From assembly GCA_028279185.1 (NCBI GenBank), contig JANQSS010000258.1:1-64000 (forward strand): 64,000 bases of DNA, in the 5' to 3' direction. The notes beneath the pieces are model-generated. The model saw nothing but the letters and a program-made list of their open reading frames with translations, was not told where the DNA came from and made no database searches. Each line of letters begins with the position of its first letter. Positions within the stretch are counted from its first letter, which is position 1. The DNA comes from Saprospiraceae bacterium. GTDB lineage: Bacteria > Bacteroidota > Bacteroidia > Chitinophagales > Saprospiraceae. Both the position numbers and the translations under genes were made by a program. Of the stretch, positions 26,178 through 34,010 are shown in pieces.

Positions 26178-26966
26178 TTATGCAATTGTGGATGCATGTT
26201 CAGGAACATTATTTTCTAAAAATTCCTTGGCTAGATTTAAAAAATTAAAAGCGCCTTTGCTGCCAGCATCGTATAGGATGACCGGAAGATTTGCACTTGG
26301 CGCCTCGCTGACTTTACTATTTCGATGGATTATTGTCTTGAATACGGGATCCTGTGCGTGCTCAATGACTTCTTCTACGACAATATTTGCCAGACGTAAT
26401 CGACTATCGTACATAGAGAGAAGAATGCCCTCTATAACCAAATTTGGATTTACCTGTTGCTGGACCATTTCGATCGTAGTCTTCAATTTTTTTAATCCTT
26501 CTAAAGCAAAAACTTCGCATTGCACAGGTATAATTACACTGTCGGATGCGGTTAACGCATTTATTGTAATTAGTCCAAGAGATGGGGCGCAATCAATAAA
26601 TATATAGTCAAATTGTTCTTTTATTTTATCAACGACCTTCCGCAAAATAAATTCGCGGCGTAATCGATTTATTAATTCAATTTCTGCACCAACCAAATCA
26701 ATATGAGCTGGAAGAATTGATAAATTCGGTACAGGAGTATCTTGTATTGCGTCGTGTGCGCTTGCGCCGTTGACCAAGCAATCGTAAGTCGAGAGTGGTG
26801 CCTCTAAGGGATTGATGCCAAGACCGGTGGTTGAATTTGCCTGCGGATCCGCATCAATGAGCAGTACCCTCTTTTCCAACACGGCTAAGCTTGCTGCTAA
26901 ATTGATGGCTGTCGTCGTCTTTCCGACTCCCCCCTTTTGATTTGCTATGGCTATAATTTTACCCAT
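26178..26966 (-). CDS. parA: Chromosome partitioning ATPase ParA (Soj)
   Basis: The 262-residue ATPase has the deviant Walker A KGGVGKTT at residues 11-18, [13 protein letters not shown] (Walker A' Asp), and [13 protein letters not shown] as Walker B. It has no N-terminal HTH, so it is the chromosomal small-ParA/Soj type. It drives origin segregation with ParB. It lies 6 bp after the MBL-fold hydrolase gene and just upstream of parB. Confidence 0.95.
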   Translation of the reverse strand: MGKIIAIANQKGGVGKTTTAINLAASLAVLEKRVLLIDADPQANSTTGLGINPLEAPLSTYDCLVNGASAHDAIQDTPVPNLSILPAHIDLVGAEIELINRLRREFILRKVVDKIKEQFDYIFIDCAPSLGLITINALTASDSVIIPVQCEVFALEGLKKLKTTIEMVQQQVNPNLVIEGILLSMYDSRLRLANIVVEEVIEHAQDPVFKTIIHRNSKVSEAPSANLPVILYDAGSKGAFNFLNLAKEFLENNVPEHASTIA

Positions 26967-26972
26967 TCAATT

Positions 26973-27650
26973 CTAAACTGATATCGATCCGCCTATGTTT
27001 GGCAATAACAATGTTTTTCCCTTTGATTGAAATAATCTCGTCGCCTCTTCCATGTCAATGCGAATCGGATCAAAAGTATTGTAGTGCATACCCAACACAC
27101 GATTACATTTAACGAAATCGCTTGCAATTAAGGCATCTTCTATACCCATGGTAAAATAATCTCCTATGCATAGAGCCGCCAGATCCAAAGGTTTACATGT
27201 CATCGGAATCAGTTGCATGTCCATTGTGAGAGCCGTATCACCGGAGACGTAAATTGTGCGCTCGTCTTCAAAAACAAATCCACCGGGATTTCCACCGTAT
27301 GATCCATCAGGTAGCATACTCGAATGTATTGCTGCAACGTATTTAGCGCGTCCGCCTTCATACGGACACCATCCTCCGTGATTCATACCTTGGGCCTTTA
27401 GGCCTTTGCTTTTATACCACTCTGCCACTTCATAGGATGCTACAATTTCAGCACCCGTATGCTGAACGATTAAGTCCACATCAGCGACATGGTCCATATG
27501 GCCGTGTGTAAGAAAGATATAGTCACAAACAATATCTTGTACAACCACATCACGCGCCAGCGAATTGTGGGTAATGAACGGATCTATCAAAATTGTCGAT
27601 TGTCCACCTTCTATTAATAAGCAGCCATGACCTAAATATGTTACTTTCAT
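26973..27650 (-). CDS. UPF0173 metallo-beta-lactamase-fold hydrolase
   Basis: The 225-residue protein is a metallo-beta-lactamase-fold hydrolase of the UPF0173/YtkL type: LGHGCLLIEGG at the start, the metal-binding THGHMDHVADVD (about 48-59), a further His in MNHGGW, and DTALT and GMHYNTF as later ligands. It is cytoplasmic, with unknown substrate. It is the first gene of a minus-strand run with parA, parB and DUF5683. A good -7 element lies upstream at 27671-27678. Confidence 0.87.
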   Translation of the reverse strand: MKVTYLGHGCLLIEGGQSTILIDPFITHNSLARDVVVQDIVCDYIFLTHGHMDHVADVDLIVQHTGAEIVASYEVAEWYKSKGLKAQGMNHGGWCPYEGGRAKYVAAIHSSMLPDGSYGGNPGGFVFEDERTIYVSGDTALTMDMQLIPMTCKPLDLAALCIGDYFTMGIEDALIASDFVKCNRVLGMHYNTFDPIRIDMEEATRLFQSKGKTLLLPNIGGSISV

Positions 27651-27670
27651 TGCTGACAGCTTTTAGCCCA

Positions 27671-27678
27671 CAAATTTA
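27671..27678 (-). promoter_or_regulatory. -7 element of the MBL-parA-parB-DUF5683 run
   Basis: The minus strand reads TAAATTTG, an exact TAnnTTTG, 20 bp before the start at 27650. The -33 element is not clear. Confidence 0.45.
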
Positions 27679-27826
27679 CTGTTATCCGAGCAGAAAAGTA
27701 CCGTGCGCACGTTGTCCTTTTAAAACAAACGCTGATCAGTGCGATACAACCGGCACCTATTGGCGATTTGGCTCACCGGTATTGTGAATTCAAACAAATC
27801 CGTACCGGTATCGTTTCTTTGCAGAC

Positions 27827-28516
27827 GTGCGCAACATTGTAACTTATCAAGATTGGCATCTTATTGATTATAAAGATGCTTGGGATCGTCAGACCGAACT
27901 GCACCAAAGGCTCGTTTCAGCAAAGCGCAGTGGTGAGCGCATTTCATTTAATGGCTGTGTAATACTATGTGAACATTATCCCGTGTATACATTGGGTAAA
28001 AGTGGTAGTGAGGACCACCTGCTACTCGATGCTAAGCAACGCGAACGGCAAGGGCTTCAATTTTATAGAATTAATAGAGGTGGAGACATTACCCATCATG
28101 GACCTGGACAATTGGTAGGTTATCCAATTCTCGATCTTGAGTATTGGTATCGGGATGTTCATCGCTACGTACGTAACATAGAGCAGGTAATCATAGATGT
28201 GGTCGATAAATTTGGAATCAGAGGTTTTCGCTTAGAGGGATATACCGGTGTTTGGACAGAGGATAATACCGGTAAGCATAAGAAAATTTGTGCGATTGGC
28301 GTGCATTTGTCTCGTTGGGTCAGCATGCACGGTTTTGCTTTAAATGTCAATAATAATTTGGATCTATTTCAGCATATTATCCCTTGTGGCATTCAGGAGG
28401 AAGGAAAGGCGATTACTTCGATGAGTAAAATATTAAATAAAGATATTTTGATGGAAGAGGTAAAAAGGGAATTTGCGATTACCTTCGCACGCATTTTTGA
28501 ATGTGAGTTAATCTAA
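27827..28516 (+). CDS. lipB: Lipoyl(octanoyl) transferase
   Basis: The 229-residue enzyme starts with GTG at 27827. It has CEHYPVYTLGKSG, the lipB signature RGGDITHHGPGQLVGYPILDL, the catalytic Lys in KICAIGVHLSRW and the catalytic Cys in IIPCGI. It transfers octanoyl from acyl-carrier protein to lipoate-dependent enzymes. It is followed 4 bp later by a thioesterase gene. A weak -7 element (TTTCTTTG, 27814-27821) lies just before the start. Confidence 0.94.
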   Translation: MRNIVTYQDWHLIDYKDAWDRQTELHQRLVSAKRSGERISFNGCVILCEHYPVYTLGKSGSEDHLLLDAKQRERQGLQFYRINRGGDITHHGPGQLVGYPILDLEYWYRDVHRYVRNIEQVIIDVVDKFGIRGFRLEGYTGVWTEDNTGKHKKICAIGVHLSRWVSMHGFALNVNNNLDLFQHIIPCGIQEEGKAITSMSKILNKDILMEEVKREFAITFARIFECELI

Positions 28517-28520
28517 GATC

Positions 28521-29048
28521 ATGAGTGAAAGAAAAGGGAAAAAAGTATCAGAGTCATTTACAACCATGACGCAATTGGTGATGCCTAATGATACAAATCC
28601 ATTGGACAAGCTTATGGGAGGTAATTTGATGAGATGGATGGATATAGCAGGTGGGATTTGTGCGGGGCGACATTGCGAGGCGCATGTGGTTACGGCATCT
28701 GTAGATCACGTCTCATTTCATCGGCCCATAAATGTTGGCGACGTTGTTACACTAACCGCTCAGGTAACACGCGCTTTCCGAACGTCTGTTGAAATATTTG
28801 TTGAAGTTTTTACCACTAATATTAAGGGAGGTTCTCCGAAAAAGAGCAATCACGCTTTTTTTACTTTCGTCGCACTTGAAGATCATTCTAAAACACCAAA
28901 ACAAGTCCCGGCTGTCATTGCATTGAGTGAGTCCGAACAAACGTTATACGAGGCCGCATCACGACGTCGAGAAATACGACTAATTCTCAGTGGTCGTATG
29001 AAGCCTGGAGAGGCAAAAGAGGTTAAAGACTTTTTTGCCAGCTTATAA
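28521..29048 (+). CDS. Acyl-CoA thioesterase, hotdog fold
   Basis: The 175-residue protein has the YciA/BFIT-like hotdog domain: MTQLVMPNDTNPLDKLMGG, then GGNLMRWMDIAGGICAGRHC with the catalytic Asp, and VDHVSFHRPINVGDVVTL. It hydrolyses acyl-CoA thioesters; chain length is unknown. It is probably co-transcribed with lipB, 4 bp upstream. Confidence 0.9.
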   Translation: MSERKGKKVSESFTTMTQLVMPNDTNPLDKLMGGNLMRWMDIAGGICAGRHCEAHVVTASVDHVSFHRPINVGDVVTLTAQVTRAFRTSVEIFVEVFTTNIKGGSPKKSNHAFFTFVALEDHSKTPKQVPAVIALSESEQTLYEAASRRREIRLILSGRMKPGEAKEVKDFFASL

Positions 29049-29054
29049 TCTGAA

Positions 29055-30044
29055 TCAAGATTCTAAGAGCCGGAATAGTTCGTCCAATTTTGGTGAAACG
29101 ATTATTTCTGTACGACGATTTTTAGATTTGTTCGCCTCATTGTCATTCGGAGCAATTGGTGCAAAGTAAGCGCGACCAGCTGCTGTCAATCGCTTCGGGT
29201 CCACACCAAAGTCTGACATTAAATTAATAACACTCGTCGCTCGCGTAACAGATAAATCCCAATTGCGCTCTGCCGTACCATCTGTGTCTGTATGCCCTTC
29301 AACCGTGATGTCAATATCTTGATTTTGGGCAAGAACGGTCGATATTTTTTGAATGGCCTCTCTTCCTTTACTATCAATTTTGTCACTTCCTTTTGCGAAT
29401 AGTAGGTTTTGACTCATGGATACATAGACTTTTCCATTTTTTTGTGTTACGGTTAAATCGGATGCAGAAAAACCGAGTAAGGCCTGTGAAAGCCTAGATT
29501 TTAGCCCTGTGAGAATATTTCGCTGAGCATTTAACTGATCTTTCAAGTTGGCAATTTTCATCTCTCGTTCTTCTAAAGAGGCTTGCATACTGTTTAGCGA
29601 ATTTCTTAATTCATCTAATTCGGCCTCCTTTGTGCGCAACGCCCGTTCAACTTTGTTCAACTCTTTTTCTTTTTTATCGATTTGCGACTCCTTTCTCGCT
29701 AATGCTTCGTTTAGGTTTTTTTTCTCCGCGGAAGAATTGGTTAAGATGGAAGAATTTTGATCCAAAAGCTCGTCGTAGCGCTCAGTGAGTTCTTCGTTGG
29801 CAGCAATCAAATTTTGATGCTTTTCTTTGAGCTCAGATTGCGCTCGTTTGAGCGAAGTGTATTGTGCTTCTACTTCAGTAAGCTTTTTAACCATTTCATC
29901 ACAATCGCGCTTTGCTTTTTTCAATTTCGCAAACTCGGATTGCAAGTTGTTTTTCGATGCTTCTAATGCGTCATACTTCTTTTGAGATACACAAGAAGTA
30001 AGTAGTAGCACTGTTCCAAGCAGAATGATTGTACATTGTTTCAT
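29055..30044 (-). CDS. OmpA-family lipoprotein with long coiled coil
   Basis: The 329-residue lipoprotein (lipobox LLTSC) has a long coiled coil from about residue 25 to 190, dense in Lys, Glu and Leu heptads, then an OmpA domain (about 200-325) with the peptidoglycan-binding VEGHTDTDGTAERNWDLSVTRA. It is predicted to sit in the outer membrane, reach across the periplasm and bind peptidoglycan. A clear -7 element lies upstream at 30068-30075. Confidence 0.88.
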   Translation of the reverse strand: MKQCTIILLGTVLLLTSCVSQKKYDALEASKNNLQSEFAKLKKAKRDCDEMVKKLTEVEAQYTSLKRAQSELKEKHQNLIAANEELTERYDELLDQNSSILTNSSAEKKNLNEALARKESQIDKKEKELNKVERALRTKEAELDELRNSLNSMQASLEEREMKIANLKDQLNAQRNILTGLKSRLSQALLGFSASDLTVTQKNGKVYVSMSQNLLFAKGSDKIDSKGREAIQKISTVLAQNQDIDITVEGHTDTDGTAERNWDLSVTRATSVINLMSDFGVDPKRLTAAGRAYFAPIAPNDNEANKSKNRRTEIIVSPKLDELFRLLES

Positions 30045-30067
30045 GATAGTCTGATTCTAATATAGCT

Positions 30068-30075
30068 CAAAGATA
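30068..30075 (-). promoter_or_regulatory. -7 element of the coiled-coil OmpA lipoprotein gene
   Basis: The minus strand reads TATCTTTG, an exact TAnnTTTG, 23 bp before the start at 30044. Confidence 0.55.
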
Positions 30076-30145
30076 ATCAGAACGTAACACATGCAAAAAT
30101 TGTATAATGTAATAGTTTTTTAACAGAGAGGTTGTTTAAAGTACC

Positions 30146-31210
30146 CTAAGCAATTTCTCCTCCACAACTTGAACCTGCACCCGCCGTGCAACCATAACAA
30201 TGTTGGTTGATAACGATGTTTCGTTGATTCAGTTGGTCCATATCGAAATCGCGGATATGCTGATGGCTGGAGGCCACACGCAGATCCAACATTTGATTGA
30301 AGTCGCAGTCATATAAAAAACCCTTGTAGTCGACAGAGAGTGTATTACGGCACATGAGGCCATCTACGGTTGCAGGGTTAAAGGCTTGATGTAATGACTG
30401 CATATAATCAGCATAATTATTGCTTTCTATCAAATATTCAAGAAATCGGCTGATGGGAATATTGGTGATACAGTACAACGAATTAAATTCAATATTAAAC
30501 TTTCGCTTTAATTGTGATTTAAATTCTCGTTCAAGCGATGCCTGACTGGCAGGGAGAAACGAACCAGTAGGATTATAGACAAGATCTAGTAGCAGACCAC
30601 TACCTTCTTTTCCATACCCGACTGCGTTCAATTTTTTCAGTGCCTTTACGGAATCTTCAAATACGCCATCGCCACGTTGACTATCCGTACGTGATTTACT
30701 GAAATAGGGTAGTGATGATATAACGTGAACACCATGTTGAGCAAAAAATTCCGGGAGGTCACCATATTTGGGATTTGCCTCGATAATGGTCAAGTTACAC
30801 CGATCCATAATTTTGGATCCAATGCGGTGCGCCGATTCGACAAGGTATCGAAAATGCGGAACCATTTCCGGTGCTCCTCCCGTAATGTCTAATGTAGGGA
30901 TCTGATATTTTTCTAAAACCTCCAGGCATAAATCCATGATTTCCTTGGACATGATTTCTTTTCGATCAGGACCGGCGTCGACATGACAATGACCACAGCT
31001 CTGATTACATAGGCGCCCAACGTTTATTTGCAATATGTCAAGCGACGTCGGTTGTAATGGAAGTCGGCTGCTTGATTCAAGCATCGATGCAAACGCAGGA
31101 ATGCCCGCATTCCCATTTGAATAGTTGTTTAACACCGATAACTGATACTTGGTATCAGCTAAAGCATTGTTGCGACTTTCCAAACTTTTACTCCTTTGCT
31201 TAATTCCCAT
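30146..31210 (-). CDS. arsS: Radical SAM protein, arsenosugar biosynthesis ArsS type
   Basis: The 354-residue protein has the radical SAM cluster motif CNQSCGHCHVDAGP (CX3CX2C, about residues 68-75), the following DITGGAPEM, and a Cys-rich C-terminus (CYGCTAGAGSSCGG) typical of the ArsS family, which acts after arsenic methylation to make arsenosugar precursors. The symbol is given by family resemblance; the actual substrate here is inferred. It lies 10 bp downstream of the AhpD-like gene with which this family usually pairs. No arsM is visible in the window. Confidence 0.82.
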   Translation of the reverse strand: MGIKQRSKSLESRNNALADTKYQLSVLNNYSNGNAGIPAFASMLESSSRLPLQPTSLDILQINVGRLCNQSCGHCHVDAGPDRKEIMSKEIMDLCLEVLEKYQIPTLDITGGAPEMVPHFRYLVESAHRIGSKIMDRCNLTIIEANPKYGDLPEFFAQHGVHVISSLPYFSKSRTDSQRGDGVFEDSVKALKKLNAVGYGKEGSGLLLDLVYNPTGSFLPASQASLEREFKSQLKRKFNIEFNSLYCITNIPISRFLEYLIESNNYADYMQSLHQAFNPATVDGLMCRNTLSVDYKGFLYDCDFNQMLDLRVASSHQHIRDFDMDQLNQRNIVINQHCYGCTAGAGSSCGGEIA

Positions 31211-31220
31211 CGTTGCAGGT

Positions 31221-31559
31221 TTACATACTCAACTTTTTAGCCTGATTCATCATCTGTACACCATAGACTAATGAGGATCCGGCGCGAATAGCAGCTGCAA
31301 CATGAACCGCCTCCATCATTTGTTCATCGTCTGCACCTTCTTGCAAACACCCACTCGTATAAGCATCGATGCAATATGGACATTGTACTGTGTGTGCGAC
31401 AGCTAAAGCAATCAGTGATTTTTCGCGTTTTGTCAGGGCGCCCTCCTCGAATACTTCACCATAATAGTCGAAGAACTTTGTACCCATTGGTTCTTGTAGT
31501 TCGGTTATTTCACCGAATTGTTTTAAATCACTTTTCTTAAAGTAGTGCTGATCTTTCAT
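31221..31559 (-). CDS. AhpD/carboxymuconolactone decarboxylase-like protein paired with ArsS
   Basis: The 112-residue protein is an AhpD-like domain with the redox pair CPYCID in VQCPYCIDAYTSGCLQEGA and the helix VAAAIRAGSSLVYGVQMM. This is the peroxidase-like protein that accompanies ArsS in many genomes. It is the first gene of the two-gene unit. Reduction of a thiol or peroxide is plausible from the CXXC pair, but the role in the pathway is not known to me. Confidence 0.82.
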   Translation of the reverse strand: MKDQHYFKKSDLKQFGEITELQEPMGTKFFDYYGEVFEEGALTKREKSLIALAVAHTVQCPYCIDAYTSGCLQEGADDEQMMEAVHVAAAIRAGSSLVYGVQMMNQAKKLSM

Positions 31560-31674
31560 CTTTTATGTTTATGAAGCGCCGAAACTAAGCAATTCAAAAA
31601 ATTAATCTTTCATTGTTGGCAACAAATATTGATTTGTAACATTTTACATTGAATCATGTTCATTGTTGGTAAAG

Positions 31675-32904
31675 ATGAAGAATTGTATTAACTCGCCGTC
31701 TCTTGTGTTAGATGGAAATAGAACTAAAACTGTTATCCTGGATGGCGAAAAGTTTTCGATAATCTTTTCTCATCGAATTGATGACTTGTCTGACCGTTGG
31801 CCTTCCGACGTATCCTGCCCGAATATCTTCATGTCTCGTGACTATCTCAAAACTGTCGAAAGCGCCTCTGCCGATCTCAAGGGATTTATTTACGTAATTG
31901 TTTTAGATGAATCCGAAGCTCCAATGTCCTATTTTTACTACCAACTTAAACAGTTTAATGCTGCGGAAAGCTTGAACTATACCCTAGAAAACACCTTTTG
32001 GGATAAAATTCAAAACAAAGTCAAGCGATGGACTGCTTCGTTAATAGACTCACGTGGCCTGGTTTGTGGTAATTTACTAGTTACGGGTAATCATGGTTGT
32101 TATAGTCGATCCGAGACTATTGAAAGGGTAGACTGGTGGAAACTAAATCAGAAAGTTCACCACCAGGCATTGCATATAGCCAATGAAATGGGCCATAAAA
32201 TAGGTTTTGTTCTAGGGAAGGATTATGAGCATGTGGCGGGCATATCACCCATAGCCTGGAATGCCGTTAAAGTGCAGCCCAACATGGTTATGTATTTACG
32301 CCCCGAATGGCATTCGATCGATGATTATCTGGCATCGATGAAGTCGAAGTACCGCAAACGGACTCGGTCGGCTCTTCGAAAAGCAAGTTCATTTGGATTT
32401 AAGAATGCAGAGGTTGAGGATATTGAGCGTAATATTGAAACGATTTATGCGCTATATCTTGAAATTGTGGATCGGGCGCCTTTCAATATGTTCGTATTGT
32501 CCAAGGAATACTTTATTAACCTAAAATCCAATTTAGGTGAATTATGCCAATTTACCCTTGTCTATAAAGAGAATGAGCTAGTGGCATTTCAAATTAACCT
32601 AATAAATCACGAACATATCGATGCCCATTTTCTCGGATATAATCATGATTATTTAGTGTCTCATGATTTATATTTAAACCTTCTGCTTAATTCAGTAAAA
32701 ATTGCAATTGAAAACAACAGCAAATCGATCGTTTTTTCGCGTACGGCCATGCAAATTAAAAGTAGTATTGGAGCGATTCCGGAAGACCTCTATCTTTACT
32801 TAGCGCTTCAAAATAAAATTTTGAACAAAATTGTAAACCTCGCTTTTCGATTTTTCAATCCTCCTGTCGTTTTCAATCAACGACATCCATTTAAGGAGTC
32901 CTAA
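31675..32904 (+). CDS. FemAB/GNAT-like acyltransferase
   Basis: The ATG at 31675 is preferred to an in-frame TTG four codons earlier. The 409-residue protein has the FemAB/peptidoglycan-biosynthesis-like double-GNAT layout, with YLASMKSKYRKRTRSALRKAS in the middle and a C-terminal GNAT half with ELVAFQINLI and HIDAHFLGYNH. Such proteins transfer an aminoacyl or acyl group; the acceptor is unknown. It is upstream of, and convergent with, the sigma/anti-sigma pair. It stands alone. Confidence 0.7.
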   Translation: MKNCINSPSLVLDGNRTKTVILDGEKFSIIFSHRIDDLSDRWPSDVSCPNIFMSRDYLKTVESASADLKGFIYVIVLDESEAPMSYFYYQLKQFNAAESLNYTLENTFWDKIQNKVKRWTASLIDSRGLVCGNLLVTGNHGCYSRSETIERVDWWKLNQKVHHQALHIANEMGHKIGFVLGKDYEHVAGISPIAWNAVKVQPNMVMYLRPEWHSIDDYLASMKSKYRKRTRSALRKASSFGFKNAEVEDIERNIETIYALYLEIVDRAPFNMFVLSKEYFINLKSNLGELCQFTLVYKENELVAFQINLINHEHIDAHFLGYNHDYLVSHDLYLNLLLNSVKIAIENNSKSIVFSRTAMQIKSSIGAIPEDLYLYLALQNKILNKIVNLAFRFFNPPVVFNQRHPFKES

Positions 32905-32922
32905 AAAATTTCAGCCTGAAAG

Positions 32923-33252
32923 TTATATTTCGGGAGGAATAGAGGAATTTATTTTATGGCTCGAAGTCACCCATTTCAAGAGTGCATGTTCATAGCTTTT
33001 GTCGGCCTCATTATCAAATATATGGACGTGGTATTCACTTATATCTGTCTTGGATTGCTGAAGCGTCATCAGCCCATAAAAGCCGATAAGTAAAATCAAG
33101 CCTGCTGCAACGCTTAAGATATACATATTCAAAGAGCGTTTTCGTGCAGTCAACTCATGTTCGATGCTATTCCAGACATTGTCCGATGGATCTATTTTAA
33201 TGTCCCTCGCTCGTTTACGAAAAGCACTATCAAATTTATTATTGGTTTTCAT
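32923..33252 (-). CDS. Probable anti-sigma factor, single TM
   Basis: The 109-residue protein has an N-terminal soluble part (FRKRARDIKIDPSDNVWNSIEHEL), one TM helix (about 42-63) and a short extracytoplasmic tail. It lies 2 bp downstream of the ECF sigma-factor gene. The arrangement is that of an anti-sigma factor, although no zinc-binding HXXXCXXC motif is present. The N-terminal motif is like those of other Bacteroidota sigma-linked membrane proteins. Its function is inferred from position. Confidence 0.65.
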   Translation of the reverse strand: MKTNNKFDSAFRKRARDIKIDPSDNVWNSIEHELTARKRSLNMYILSVAAGLILLIGFYGLMTLQQSKTDISEYHVHIFDNEADKSYEHALLKWVTSSHKINSSIPPEI

Positions 33253-33254
33253 GA

Positions 33255-33830
33255 TTATGTATTGTTGGCTTTTTTGAAATTAGTTGCATTATTTAATATA
33301 CTTATCGCTTGTTGTAATTTTCGCCGAGCCATAATGAGTTGTGATTTCGATGTGTTGACACTAATTTTTAGATGCTCTGCAATTTCTTTATGCTTAAACC
33401 CTTCGATAACATACATGTTAAAAATCGTGCGATATCCTTCCGGTAAATTATCGATAAGAGATAAAATATCGTCTGTTGATAAGGTGTCTAAAACGGTAGG
33501 AGGCATCGGTGCTACAGAATTTTCTGATAATTCCGTTGTAACCATCTTTTTTTTCTTTCGTAATATCATCAGGCATTCGTTGGCCATGATGCGACGCATC
33601 CAATATTCGAATTTTGTGTCGTCCTGCAATTTGTCGATCTGACGAAATACCTTAACGAATCCACGCATTAAAGCATCTTCAGCCTCTTGGATATTTGTGA
33701 AATATCGCCGGCACAAACCCAGCATTTGTGGTGCATAATTTTCATAGAGCATTTTTTGTGCTTGTCTATCTTGAAGACGACAGCGTTCAATGAGTCGGGC
33801 CGTTTCCACTTTGATGTATTTTATCTGCAT
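33255..33830 (-). CDS. ECF RNA polymerase sigma factor
   Basis: The 191-residue protein has sigma region 2 (KMLYENYAPQMLGLCRRYFTNIQEAEDALMRGF) and region 4 (LPEGYRTIFNMYVIEGFKHKEIAEHLKISVNTSKSQL), the RpoE-like ECF type. A Lys-rich linker (about 100-115) with LRKKKK joins them. It probably directs transcription of an envelope-stress regulon with the downstream membrane anti-sigma protein (2-bp gap). Target promoters are not predictable here. Confidence 0.93.
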   Translation of the reverse strand: MQIKYIKVETARLIERCRLQDRQAQKMLYENYAPQMLGLCRRYFTNIQEAEDALMRGFVKVFRQIDKLQDDTKFEYWMRRIMANECLMILRKKKKMVTTELSENSVAPMPPTVLDTLSTDDILSLIDNLPEGYRTIFNMYVIEGFKHKEIAEHLKISVNTSKSQLIMARRKLQQAISILNNATNFKKANNT

Positions 33831-33981
33831 GAATATACATTTATTAGGATTCGCTTACTTCCTTCATGATGTTCATAACAACTCGATTGGTGTATGAAGT
33901 TCGATGCGAAAGATCAAAACATATGCGATATACGGATATTAGATTTATGCATGATTTGAATTACCGTAATTGAGCCCTGTG

Positions 33982-33989
33982 TATCTTTG
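33982..33989 (+). promoter_or_regulatory. -7 element of valS
   Basis: TATCTTTG is an exact TAnnTTTG, 21 bp before the ATG at 34011. TTTG at 33955-33958 could be the -33 element with a somewhat long spacer (23 nt). Confidence 0.5.
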
Positions 33990-34010
33990 CAGGCTAAATT
34001 TAAAATCACC

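Noticed and set aside
25270-26966. parA/parB considered as marking a plasmid
   Set aside because: The Soj-type ParA without an HTH, and the essential genes around it (fmt, valS, sucD, lnt), point to a chromosome.
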